64,000 bases of DNA from JALYZC01 sp963725645 (GTDB lineage: Bacteria; Actinomycetota; Thermoleophilia; Solirubrobacterales; Solirubrobacteraceae), in NCBI GenBank assembly GCA_963725645.1, contig CAVRZD010000006.1:1922001-1986000 (forward strand). The letters are read 5' to 3'. Positions 41,865 through 51,317 of the stretch are shown here, piece by piece (positions within the stretch are counted from its first letter, which is position 1; each line of letters starts with the position of its first letter). The translations under genes and the position numbers were made by a program. Below the pieces are notes generated by a model that ran no database searches, was not told the DNA's origin, and worked only from the letters and a program-made list of their open reading frames with translations.

Positions 41865-44121
41865 TTAATCGGCAGATCCGGCGGATCCCGTCACCCTCAC
41901 GACCTCGGCAATGGACGTCCGTCCCTGCTTGACCTTCTCCAAACCGTCCTCTCGCAGGCGTCGCATTCCGTTTCGTAGTGCCACCTCGGCGATCTGATCG
42001 GCAGGTGCGCGCTCGAGCACGAGCTTGCGGATCTCCTCGTTCACGACCATCACCTCGTACAGGCCGATGCGGCCCTTGTAGCCGGTGTTGGCACAGCGCC
42101 CGCAGCCGCTCGGCTCGTAGGCCTCGAGGTCGAAGGCGGCATGGAAGCCGCCGTTCTCCAGCACGTCGGCGGGGATCAGGGTGCGGCGCTTGCAGGTCGT
42201 GCACAGCGTGCGGGCAAGGCGCTGCGCCACCACGCAGTCGATCGCCGAGGCGACCAGGAAGGGCTCGATGCCCATCTCGATCAGGCGCGTGATCGCGGTG
42301 GGCGCGTCGTTGGTGTGCAGCGTGGAGAGGACCAGGTGGCCGGTCAGCGCGGACTCGACGGCGATCGTGGCCGTCTCGGAGTCGCGGATCTCCCCCACCA
42401 TGATGATGTCGGGGTCGGCGCGCATCATCGATCGCAGACCCGTGGCGAAGCCGAGGCCGGCGCGCGGGTTGACCTGGACCTGCGTGATCCCCTCGACCTG
42501 GTACTCGACCGGGTCCTCGATCGTGATGATGTTCTTCTCCGGCGTGTTGAGCTGCGACAGCGCCGCGTACAGCGTGGTGCTCTTGCCCGAGCCGGTCGGG
42601 CCGGTCGCCAGCACGGCGCCGTAGGACTTGTGGAACGAGCGCTCGTAGCGCTCGCGCTCGTGGTCCTGCATGCCGAGCCCGTCGAGGTCCATGATCACGG
42701 CGTCCTTGTCGAGGATGCGGAGCACGACCGACTCGCCGTGCACGCTGGGCAGCGTCACGACGCGGACGTCGACGTGGCGGCCCTCGATCGTGAGGCCGAC
42801 GCGGCCGTCCTGGGGCACGCGGCGCTCGGAGATGTCGAGGTCGGCCATGATCTTGATGCGCGAGACGACGCCCGGGACCATGCGCCGCGGGACCGTGGTC
42901 GAGGAGGCCAGGACGCCGTCGACGCGGAAGCGCACGCGCATCTCCCCGCCCTCGGGCTCGAAGTGGATGTCCGACGCGCCGAGCTCGACCGCCTGGGCGA
43001 TGATCGAGTGGACGAGCTTGATGACCGGTGCGTCGTCGGCGGACTCGCGCAGGTCGACGACCTCGGTGGGGCCGTCCTCGTCCTCCTCCTCGACGGCCTC
43101 CTGCACCGCGTCGTCGAGCCGGTTGAGCTTGGTGATCAGCGCCGCGATGTCCTCACGCGACGCGACCGCCGGGCGGACCTCGAGACCGGTCATGATCGCG
43201 ATGTCGTCGACCGCCAGCACGTTCGCCGGGTCGGCCATCGCGACCAGCAGCGTCCGCTCGTCGACGAAGGACGACCGGCACGGCGTCGTAGCGCCGCGCG
43301 GCGGAGGACGAGATCAGGTTGGCCGCGCCCATGTCGACCTCGAAGACGTTGAGGTCGAGGTGATCGAGCCCGTAGCGCTCGGCGACCGCCCGTGCGAGCT
43401 CGTCCTGCGTGATCGCGCCGGTGCTGAGCAGCACCATCTCGGGGGTCTGGCCGGCCGTGCGGGCCGACTCCACCGCGGCCTCGACCTGGGCAGCGTCGGC
43501 GAGCCCGAGCTCGACGATCACGTCGGTCAGGAAGCGGCCGGAGCCGCCGCGGCGCGACGGCGGCGTGATGCCGGTCGCGCGCTCGGGCTCGGTCGCCGGC
43601 GCGCGCGCGAGGACTCCGTCCTCGATCTCCGGGCCGGGAACGGACTGCAGATGGGGTGGGTCGTTTCGATCCATGCGTCGGGAGGGCGTCCGAGACTGCC
43701 GAGGCGGGACCCAGGGCTCCGGCTCTTCGTTGTCATCGGCGGTTTCCGGCTCCGCCTTTATCGGCGTCAGCACGACCCGGGGGTCGGGATCGGGCTCCGG
43801 ATCGGGCTCTGGAGGGGGCTCCGGCTCGGGCTCGGCCTCGGGCTCCGGCTGCCGCTCCGGTGCCGGCGGTGCGCGCGGTTCCGGCTCGGGCTCGGGCTCG
43901 ATCTCCACCTCGGTCGCCGCGACGGGCTCCGGCTCAGGCGGGGCGGGCTCGGGCGCCGGGGCAGGCTCGGGCGCCGGGGGCTCAGGCGCGGGGGGCTCAG
44001 GCGCCGGGGGCTCAGGCGCGGGCGACGCTACCGGGGGCTCAGGCGCGGGCGACGCTACCGGGGGCTCGGCCGGCGGGCCGCGCGACGCATCGTCTCGATC
44101 GGAGCTGGGCGGCCCGTCCAC
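41865..44121 (-). CDS. pilB: Type IV pilus extension ATPase PilB, interrupted by one frame break
   Basis: The C-terminal frame (from the Met at 43238) carries PilB motifs: GPTGSGKST, ITIEDPVEYQVEGITQVQVN, DIIMVGEIRDSETA, HLVLSTLHTNDAPTA and a zinc site CTTCKRR...CGRCANTGYKGR. The N-terminal MshEN domain (FLTDVIVELGLADAAQVEAAVE, AVAERYGLDHLDLNVFEVD) is in another frame and joins it after one extra base near 43269; removing it reads VPVVFVDERTLLVAMADPAN. Upstream the same frame continues through a Pro/Glu-rich tract; the start is uncertain (Met at 43674, GTG at 44121, or ATG at 44250 inside aroE). It is either a sequence error or a true break. Confidence 0.85.
43960..44067 (-). repeat. Tandem repeat encoding Pro/Glu/Ala-rich linker
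   Basis: Units of 15 bases (CTCAGGCGCSGGGGG on the plus strand) are followed by two 27-base units that also contain GCGACGCTACC. In the pilB frame they encode APEPP and ASPAPEPPV repeats. The outer 27-base unit also contains the aroE stop codon, so the repeat spans the end of one gene and the start of the next. Confidence 0.7.
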
Positions 44122-44851
44122 CGCTCCAGGGACAGTGCCCCCTGGCGGACCAGGATCTCCAGCCCCTCCACCGTCTTCAGGCCGCGTTTCGTCGCGGCCC
44201 TCGTGAGGGTCGTCCCGCTTTCCCCGTAAACCAAATCGACGAAGACGCAATAGTTACCGAGGCCATCGGCCTCGATCGGAAGCTCCTTGAAGGTTTGATC
44301 GGATGCGTCCAGGCCCACCGAGGTGCAGTTGAGGAGCAGGTCGGCGGGCTCGGGTTCCATGACGGCGCGCCCCCCCAGCTCCGCGCACAGCGCCTCGGCG
44401 CGGGCGGGTGTCCGGTTCCACACCATCACGTCGCGCGCCCCCGCGGCAGCAGCGCCCACACGGCGGCCCGGGCACTGCCGCCCGCCCCGAGCACGAGCGC
44501 GGTCTGATCCCGCACCGGCCCGATCGCGGCCACCAGGCCGGGCGCGTCGGTGTTGTCCGCGCGGATGCGCCCGTCCGCGAACGTGAGCGTGTTGGCGGCG
44601 CCGATCGCGGCGGCCTCCTCCCCCGCCTCGTCGGCCAGCGCCAGCGCGGCCTCCTTGTGTGGGATCGTCACGTTCGCACCCGCGAACCCGGCCGCCCCGA
44701 GCGCCCGGGTCGTCTCGGCGAACAGCTCGGGCGGGACGGGCAGGCGCTGGTAGCGCCAGTCGGCGAGCCCGAGCTCGGCGAAGGCCGCCTCGTGCATGGC
44801 CGGGGAACGGCTGTGGGCGACGGGCCAGCCGAGAACGCCGGTCAGCGGCAC
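44055..44851 (-). CDS. aroE: Shikimate dehydrogenase, interrupted by one frame break
   Basis: AroE reduces 3-dehydroshikimate with NADPH. The N-terminal frame has the substrate motifs GWPVAHSRSPAMHEAAF, NVTIPHKEAAL and ADNTDAPGLV, then GAGGSARAAVWALL. The next frame continues AGARDVMVWNRTPARAEAL, NCTSVGLD and VFVDLVYGESGTTL. One base appears to be missing near 44446, where LLAAGARDV would be expected. The GTG start overlaps the mltG stop by 10 bases. With aroC, aroKB and aroQ elsewhere in the window most of the shikimate pathway is present. Confidence 0.85.
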
Positions 44852-46478
44852 GTCGTGGGCGAGTTCCCGCCCTTCGCCGCGCGGGCGTTGCTGTAGCGCT
44901 GGGCGTCCTTGAGGAACTGCGCGTAGGTCGTGGAGAAGGCGTGCTCGCCGCAGGCGCCCGGCTTGACGACGTAGTAGAGGAGCTTGCCCTTGACGGGGTG
45001 CGCGGCTGCCTGGATCGACGCGAGCCCGGGGTTGCCGATGGGGGTCGGCGGGAGGTCCTTGTTCAGGCGCGTGTTGTACCGCGACGTGCGCGGCGAAGTC
45101 CGACGCGGTCAGCGGCCGTGTGAAGTCGTTGATCTCGTAGCGCGTCGTCGCGTCGATGCCGAGCGGGATGCCCTGCTTGAGGCGGTTGTAGATCACCTCG
45201 GCGATCAGCGGCCGCTCGCGGTCGAGATCGGCCTCGCGCTCGATCATCGAGGCGATGATGAGCACGTCGTAGGCGTCGAGGTTCTTGCTCTTGGCCGCGC
45301 GCAGGTCCACCCGGGCGAACTTCTTCTTGAACGCCTTCAGCTGCCGCGCGACGAGGTCCGAGGCGGGGGAGCCGACCCTGATCTCGTAGGTGTCCGGGAA
45401 CAGGAAGCCCTCGAGATTCGGGGTCGAGCGCGGCGCCCCGTAGCTGACCGGGTTGAGCAGCGCCGAGCGCCGCGCCGCGGCGAGGTAGGAGCCCCGCAGC
45501 GGGATGTGCGCCGCGCGCAGGCGCGTCGCGGTCTGGCGGATCGCCCGGCCGGGCGGAATCGTGACGTCGACCGTCTTCGCCGCCGCCGGGCCCTTGACCA
45601 GCGCGTCGATGACGGTGCCGTAGCTCATGTCGCGCTTGAACGCGTAGACGCCCGGGTGGAGGTCGCCGCTGTGCCCGCTCAGTCGCACGCGCAGGCCGAA
45701 GAAGAAGCTCGAGGAGATCACGCCGCGGCGCTCGAGCACGTCGCCGACGCCGGAGACGCCGCTGTTCGAGGGGATGCGCACCTCGACGGCGCCGCTGCCC
45801 TGGCCGTGGAACGGCTGGAAGAGCGAGATCGCGAACCAGGCGACCGCGATGACCAACAGGGCCAGGAGCGCCAGCGGGATCCAGCGCCGCGGCCCGCGGC
45901 GGCGCCCCGCGGGGCGCGGAGCCCGCGGCTCGCGCGGCGGCCGCTCCGACCGCAGGCGGGGACGCCAGCGGCGGGCGGGGGGCGCGTCGTCCGCGTGCCC
46001 GTCGAGCGCGGCGACCTCGTCCCCGTCGAGCGCGGACCAGTCCTCGTGCACCGGCTCGTCGATGAAGGATGCGCGCGCGGCGGCCGCGGGCCGCGGCACC
46101 GGCGGTGCGGGGGAGCGTGGCGCCTCCGCCTGCACCTGCGGACGCCGCGCCGCGGCCGCGGCGGGCTCGAGCTCGCGCTCGAACCGGGGCTCGGGGACGG
46201 GCTCGGGCTGCGACTCGAACTCGGGCTGCGACTCGAACTCGCGCTCGGGCTCTGGCGGCGGGCACCGGTGGCGGCTCGCTGCGCGACGGCGGCGCCGGCG
46301 TGGCCGGCTCCGCCCTGGTCTCGACGTCGAACGGCGTGGGCGGAGCCACCGTGGGATCCACCGGCGCCGGGTCCCGGCCGTCACGCGCCGCGCGGCGCGC
46401 CTCGCGCTCGGCGCGAGCGCGCTCGCGTTCCTCCTGCGTGCGCTCGCGCGACGTCGGCTGTCGATCGAACAGACTCAT
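44842..46478 (-). CDS. mltG: Endolytic murein transglycosylase MltG, with two frame breaks
   Basis: MltG cleaves nascent peptidoglycan glycan strands at the membrane. The N-terminus MSLFDRQPTSRERTQEERERARAERE is an acidic/basic cytoplasmic region, followed by a membrane helix (WIPLALLALLVIAVAWFAISLF) and the YceG domain (VRIPSNSGVSGVGDVLERRGVI, NLEGFLFPDTYEI, IASMIEREADLDRERPLIAEVIYNRL, with catalytic Glu in EREA). The ending KDLPPTPIGNPGLASIQAAAHP is in a third frame. Single-base breaks are near 46260 and 45089; repairing both gives a normal MltG. Follows ruvX. Confidence 0.85.
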
Positions 46479-46578
46479 CCCAAAAAAGGCGGCCGGCCGC
46501 GGTGCGAGCGCCGGTCCGCGACGCCGGCGTGGCTCCTACGCCGGGGCGTCACGCGGGAAGACTACCCACCGTGCGGCT

Positions 46579-46995
46579 TTATGACGCCTGTTCCGGCCCA
46601 CCAGCGCCGGCCGCGTGACTCAACCAGCCCTCCAGGAGATGGGCGGCGGCGCGCGAGTCCTCACTGGCGCGGCCGCCCGTGCGCTGCGCGAGCCGGGTCG
46701 TCAGCCGCTCGTCGTAGAGCTCGACCGGGACACCCGCTCCGAGCGCCTCGGTCAGGCGCTGCGCGAACGCCCGCGCCTCGCGTGTCTGCTCGGAGTCCTC
46801 GCCCGAGAGCGACAGCGGCAGCCCAACCACGACGCGCCCGATCTCGCGCTCGCGCACCAGCGCGCGCAGGCGCGCCACGCCGCGGCGCGTCGCCGGCCGC
46901 TCGATCGGCTCGATCGGCGTGGCGACGGTGCCGGTGGGATCGCTGACGGCGCAGCCGCAGCGCGCGCTGCCGTAGTCGAGCGCCAGCACGCGCAC
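46579..46995 (-). CDS. ruvX: Holliday junction resolvase-like protein RuvX (YqgF)
   Basis: A 138-residue RNase H-fold protein, implicated in 16S rRNA 5' maturation or recombination. Motifs are VLALDYGSARCGCAVSDPTGTVA (first catalytic Asp), VVGLPLSLSGEDSEQT (Glu/Asp segment) and YDERLTTRLAQ. The last acidic motif is SRAAAHLLEGWL in place of the usual DxxAAxxILQ, with Ser for the Asp, but a neighbouring Asp (EDS) precedes it. GTG start six bases after the alaS stop. The alaS-ruvX-mltG-aroE order is typical of actinobacteria. Confidence 0.88.
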   Translation of the reverse strand: MRVLALDYGSARCGCAVSDPTGTVATPIEPIERPATRRGVARLRALVREREIGRVVVGLPLSLSGEDSEQTREARAFAQRLTEALGAGVPVELYDERLTTRLAQRTGGRASEDSRAAAHLLEGWLSHAAGAGGPEQAS

Positions 46996-47000
46996 GGGAT

Positions 47001-49664
47001 TCAACCGGCGGACAGCGCCGACTCGATCGCGCCGCGAGCGGCTGCCAGCGCCTCGCCGAGCTTGGACGGGTCGCGGCCACCGGCACGAGCCATCGTGTCG
47101 CGCCCGCCCCCGCCGCCCCCGACGACCTCGGCGGCGGCCTTCACGACGCTGCCGGCCTTGACGCCGCGCTCGACCAGCGCGGGCGCGACGCTCGCCACGA
47201 GCGCGACGCGGCCGTCCACGGCCGAGCCGAGCACGATCGCCGCGTCGCCCAGCTCCGACTTGAGCCGGTCCACGAGCTCGAGCAGCGCCTTCTCGTCCGG
47301 GCCCGACACCGCCTCGGTGAGCACGCGCACGCCGTCCACGTCGTCCACGCGGCCTGCCAGTTCCTTGATGCTCACGCCGTGGCCGAGGTCGAGTGACCCG
47401 CCGGACTTGGCGGCCGCCTTCAGCTCTCCCAGTTCCGCTGTGCGGGCCTCGACGGCCTCCGCCGCGTGCTCCGGCCGCGTGCGCAGCCGCGCCGCGATGT
47501 CGCGCAGGATCGCGTCGTGGCGGCGCATCAGCGCGACCGCCTCCGGCCCCGTCAGCGCCTCGATGCGGCGCACGTTGGCGGCGCTCGAGCTCTCGCCCGA
47601 GATGGTGAACAGGCCGACCTCGCCGGTCGAGCGCACATGGGTGCCGCCGCAGAGCTCGCGCGAGAAGGACCCGTCCCCCACCTCGACCATGCGGACGACG
47701 TCGCCGTACTTCTCGCCGAACAGCGCCATCGCGCCGAGATGGCGCGCCTCGTCGAGCGTGGTCGTGAGCGCGCGCACCGGGCGGTTGGCGAGGACCCACT
47801 CGTTGACGCGGTCCTCGACGTCGCGAAGCTCCTCCGGGCTCAACGCCTGGCCGTGGGTGAAGTCGAAGCGCAGCTTGTCCGGGCCGACGTAGGAGCCCGC
47901 CTGGCGCACGTGGGCGCCGAGGCGCTCGCGCAGCGCCGCGTGCAGCAGGTGGGTGGCGGTGTGGTTGGCCTCGGTCGCGTGGCGCGCGATCGGATCTACG
48001 CGCGCCAGCACCCGCTCGCCGGGCTCGAGGTCGCCCTCCTCGACGGCGACAGCGACCGCCTGGTCGTCCCCGAGCCGGTACACCTCGGCGACGCGGGCGC
48101 GGCAGTCGCCGTCCGCGCACTCGAGCGTGCCCGCGTCGGACACCTGGCCGCCGCCGGCGGCGTAGAACGGCGACTCCGCGAGCTTGACGAGCACGCGGCC
48201 GTTCTCGCGTTCGACCGCGCCGACCGTGGTGGCCTGCTCGGTGGTGGCGTAGCCGGTGAACTCGGTCTGGAAGCCGGCCGCATCGGCGAATTCCCGCACC
48301 CGCTCGCGGCCCGCCTCGTCGGGCAGGCCGGTGCGCGCGGTCGCGCGGGCGCGCTGGCGCTGGTCGTCCATCAGCGCCTCGAACCCGGCCTCGTCGACGC
48401 CGAGGCCGTGCTCGGCCACGAGCTCCAGCGTCAGATCGATAGGGAACCCGTAGGTGTCGTGCAGCCGGAAGGCGTCCTCCGAGGAGATGCCCTCCGCGCC
48501 GCTGTCCTTGGCCTGCGCGATCAAGTCCTCCAGCAGCTTGGTGCCGTGCTCGAGCGTGCGCCCGAAGCCCTCCTCCTCCCCGGCGAGCCAGCGCCGGATC
48601 CCCTCGCGCTGCTCGGCGAGCTCCGGGTAGGCGTCGCCCATGATCTGCTCGACGACGTCGGCGTAGCGCGACAGGAATCCGGGCTCCAGGCCGAGCACGC
48701 GGCCCTGCTGGATCGCCCGGCGCATGACGCGCCGCAGGATGTAGCCGCGGTCCTCGTTGGAGGGCACGACGCCGTCGGCCACGAGGAAGCACATCGCGCG
48801 GGAGTGGTCGGCCAGGATCCGCAGCGCGCGGTCGGTGTCGAACGCCTCGCCGTAGCGGCGGCCGGACAGCTCCTCCCCCAGCTCGAGCAACGGCTTGAAC
48901 TGGTCGGTCTCGAACACCGACGGCGCGTCCTGCAGGATGGCCGCCATGCGGTTGAGCCCGAGGCCGGTGTCGATGTTCTGGTTCGGCAGCGGCACGAGCG
49001 TGTTCACCGGGTCCTGGTTGAACTGCATGAACACGAGGTTCCAGTACTCGAGGAAGCGCTCGTTGTCGCCGCCGGGCAGGTCGTCGGCCGCGCCGAATTC
49101 CAGCCCCCGGTCGAGGTAGAGCTCAGAGCACGGTCCGCACGGCCCGGTTGGGCCGGCCTGCCAGAAGTTCTCGCTGCGCGGGCACAGCACGATCCGCTCC
49201 CGCGGCACCCCGACGGACTCCCAGGCCGCGATGGCCTCGTCGTCGGGGCCGAGGCCGAGCTCGTCGTCGCCCTCGAACACCGTGATCCAGATGTCCTCGG
49301 CGGCGAGGCCGAAGCCCTCCAGCGAGAACTCCCACGCGTACTCGACGGCGCCCTGCTTGAAGTAGTCGCCGAGCGAGAAGTTGCCGAGCATCTCGAAGAA
49401 CGTCAGGTGGCGCGTGGTGTTGCCGACGTTCTCGATGTCGGTGGTCCGGAACACCTTCTGGCAGGTGGTGAGCCGGTGGTGCGGCGGCTTCTCCTGCCCG
49501 AGGAAGTACGGCTTGAGCGGGTGCATGCCCGCGGTCGTCAGCAGGACCGACGGGTCGTAGGTCGCGGGCACGAGCGAGCCGCTGGGCAGGCGCCTGTGGT
49601 CCCGCGCCTCGAAGAAGGCGAGGAACGTCTCGCGGATCTCGTCCGAGCTCATGGTCTTGGGCAT
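47001..49664 (-). CDS. alaS: Alanyl-tRNA synthetase
   Basis: An 887-residue, full-length class II synthetase. The catalytic domain begins SSDEIRETFLAFFEARDHRRLPSGSLVPA and has motif 2 (TTCQKVFRTTDIENVGNTTRHLTFFEMLGNFS), motif 3 (GLGLNRMAAIL). The editing domain carries NHTATHLLHAAL and the CGGTHVRSTGE site. The C-terminal C-Ala domain ends with GGGGGGRDTMARAGG, as usual. It heads the downstream genes ruvX and mltG. Confidence 0.97.
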   Translation of the reverse strand: MPKTMSSDEIRETFLAFFEARDHRRLPSGSLVPATYDPSVLLTTAGMHPLKPYFLGQEKPPHHRLTTCQKVFRTTDIENVGNTTRHLTFFEMLGNFSLGDYFKQGAVEYAWEFSLEGFGLAAEDIWITVFEGDDELGLGPDDEAIAAWESVGVPRERIVLCPRSENFWQAGPTGPCGPCSELYLDRGLEFGAADDLPGGDNERFLEYWNLVFMQFNQDPVNTLVPLPNQNIDTGLGLNRMAAILQDAPSVFETDQFKPLLELGEELSGRRYGEAFDTDRALRILADHSRAMCFLVADGVVPSNEDRGYILRRVMRRAIQQGRVLGLEPGFLSRYADVVEQIMGDAYPELAEQREGIRRWLAGEEEGFGRTLEHGTKLLEDLIAQAKDSGAEGISSEDAFRLHDTYGFPIDLTLELVAEHGLGVDEAGFEALMDDQRQRARATARTGLPDEAGRERVREFADAAGFQTEFTGYATTEQATTVGAVERENGRVLVKLAESPFYAAGGGQVSDAGTLECADGDCRARVAEVYRLGDDQAVAVAVEEGDLEPGERVLARVDPIARHATEANHTATHLLHAALRERLGAHVRQAGSYVGPDKLRFDFTHGQALSPEELRDVEDRVNEWVLANRPVRALTTTLDEARHLGAMALFGEKYGDVVRMVEVGDGSFSRELCGGTHVRSTGEVGLFTISGESSSAANVRRIEALTGPEAVALMRRHDAILRDIAARLRTRPEHAAEAVEARTAELGELKAAAKSGGSLDLGHGVSIKELAGRVDDVDGVRVLTEAVSGPDEKALLELVDRLKSELGDAAIVLGSAVDGRVALVASVAPALVERGVKAGSVVKAAAEVVGGGGGGRDTMARAGGRDPSKLGEALAAARGAIESALSAG

Positions 49665-49696
49665 GGGAGCCTGAGTCTAGGGCGGCTGCGACCGCC

Positions 49697-50500
49697 TCAC
49701 ACCGACGCGCGAGCGCGGAACGGCGTGAAGTCCGGGTCGCGCTTCTCGGCGAACGCACGAACGCCCTCGGCGGCCTCGTCGGACTCCAGGAACTCGCCGA
49801 GTCCCGAGAACGCGAGCTGGCCGAGCCCCGCCAGGTGCTCGGTGTCGGCGTTGAACGACTGCTTGAGGAAGCGCAGGGCGGTCGGCGACGCGGCGAGCAT
49901 GTCATCGGCCCAGCGGCGCACCTCGGCGCGCAGCTCGCCGCCCGGGACCACGCGATTGACCAGCCCCCAGCGCTCGGCCGTGGCCGCGTCGTAGCGGCGA
50001 CACGTGAACCACATCTCCCGCGCGCGCTTCTCGCCGATCACGCGCGCCAGATAGCCCGTCCCGAAGCCCGCGTCGAACGATCCCACCCGCGGCCCGATCT
50101 GCCCGAACTGAGCGTGCTCCGCAGCGATCGTGATGTCACACAGGACGTGCAGCACGTGGCCGCCGCCGATCGCGTAGCCGTTGACGGCCGCGATCACCGG
50201 CTTGGGAACCTCACGGATCAGGCGGTGCAGCCGCTCGACCTCAAAGAGCCCCGTGGCCGAAGGGCCGTAGTCGCCGGTCTCCGCGCGTTGCTTCTGGTCA
50301 CCGCCGGTGGAGAACGCCCGCTCGCCGGCGCCGGTCAGGCACACGACGCCGACGTCCGCGCTCGCCCACGCGCGCGTGAAGCAGGCGATCAGCTCGTCGA
50401 CGGTGCGGGCGCGGAAGGCGTTGAGTCGGTCCGGCCGATCGATCGTGATCCACGCGAGCCCTCCCTCGACCTCGAAGCGAACATCGGTCAGCTCGTCCAT
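49697..50500 (-). CDS. Enoyl-CoA hydratase-family enzyme, BadI/MenB-like
   Basis: A 267-residue crotonase with CoA-binding FSTGGDQKQR and the oxyanion loop YAIGGGHVLHVLCDITIAAEHAQFGQIGPRVGSFDAGFGTGYLARVIGEKRAREMWFTCRRYDA. This GPxVGSFDxGxG...LARxxGxKxAREMW pattern is shared by MenB (naphthoyl-CoA synthase) and BadI (2-ketocyclohexanecarboxyl-CoA hydrolase). The next gene is a BadH-like dehydrogenase, which favours BadI. The adjacent cluster holds no other men gene. The call is at family level with BadI preferred. Confidence 0.78.
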   Translation of the reverse strand: MDELTDVRFEVEGGLAWITIDRPDRLNAFRARTVDELIACFTRAWASADVGVVCLTGAGERAFSTGGDQKQRAETGDYGPSATGLFEVERLHRLIREVPKPVIAAVNGYAIGGGHVLHVLCDITIAAEHAQFGQIGPRVGSFDAGFGTGYLARVIGEKRAREMWFTCRRYDAATAERWGLVNRVVPGGELRAEVRRWADDMLAASPTALRFLKQSFNADTEHLAGLGQLAFSGLGEFLESDEAAEGVRAFAEKRDPDFTPFRARASV

Positions 50501-50567
50501 CGTCTCCTCCTCCTCGTCGCCGTCGTGATGGCGCCGAAGCGTACGCCGCAGCGCGCCGCGCGCCGGG

Positions 50568-51317
50568 TCAGGCCATGGTCAGGCCGCCGCTCACCGACAG
50601 CGTCTGGCCGGTGACGAAGCCGGCGCGCTCCGAGGCCAGGAAGGCGACCGCGGCGGCGACCTCCTCCGGCCGGCCCAGCCGGCGCATGGGCACCGCGCGC
50701 TCCAGCGCGGCCATCATCTTCGCGCCGTCGGGGCTGGCCTCCGCCATCCCGCGGAGCATCGGCGTGTCGGTCGGGCCGGGGCACACGGTGTTCGCTGTCA
50801 CCCCCGACCGCGCGACCTCCCGGGCCAGCGTCTTGGTGAACGCGATCACGCCGGCCTTGGCGCCCGCGTACACCGCTTCGCCGGAGGAGCCGACGCGCCC
50901 GGCATCCGAGCCGATGTTGACCACCCGACCCCAGCCGCGCTCCACCATGCCCGGCACGAGCGCCCGCGTGAGGCGCAGCGCGCCCTTGTAGTTGACGTCG
51001 ATCACGCGGTCCCAGAACGGCTCGTCGGTCTCGAGGAACGGATGCAGCTCGTCCCAGCCCGCGTTGTTGACGAGGACCTCGACCGGGCCCAGCAGCTCCG
51101 CGGCGCGGGCGGCCACCGCGGCGACCGAGTCGGCGTCGGTCACGTCAAGGGCGACCGCGGCGGCGCGGCCGCCGGTCGCCTCGATCTCCTCCACGGCCGC
51201 GTGGGCGTCCCCCTCGCGGAGATCGCCGACGACCACGGCGCGGCCGTCGGAGGCCAGGGCGAGCGCGATCGCGCGCCCGATCCCGCGCGCGCCGCCGGTC
51301 ACCAGCGCCGCCCGCAT
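50568..51317 (-). CDS. Short-chain dehydrogenase, BadH-like
   Basis: A 249-residue SDR with the NAD(P) motif TGGARGIGRAIALAL, VNNAGWD, and catalytic YAGAKAGV after NIGSDAGRVGSS. The segments NNAGWD-HPFLETDEPFWDRVIDVNYKGALR and IGSDAGRVGSSGEAVYAGAKAGVIAFTKTLAREVAR closely resemble BadH, the 2-hydroxycyclohexanecarboxyl-CoA dehydrogenase of alicyclic acid breakdown. Its ATG overlaps the MnmA stop by one base, and it is followed by the BadI-like gene, so the two probably act in sequence on one substrate. Confidence 0.8.
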   Translation of the reverse strand: MRAALVTGGARGIGRAIALALASDGRAVVVGDLREGDAHAAVEEIEATGGRAAAVALDVTDADSVAAVAARAAELLGPVEVLVNNAGWDELHPFLETDEPFWDRVIDVNYKGALRLTRALVPGMVERGWGRVVNIGSDAGRVGSSGEAVYAGAKAGVIAFTKTLAREVARSGVTANTVCPGPTDTPMLRGMAEASPDGAKMMAALERAVPMRRLGRPEEVAAAVAFLASERAGFVTGQTLSVSGGLTMA

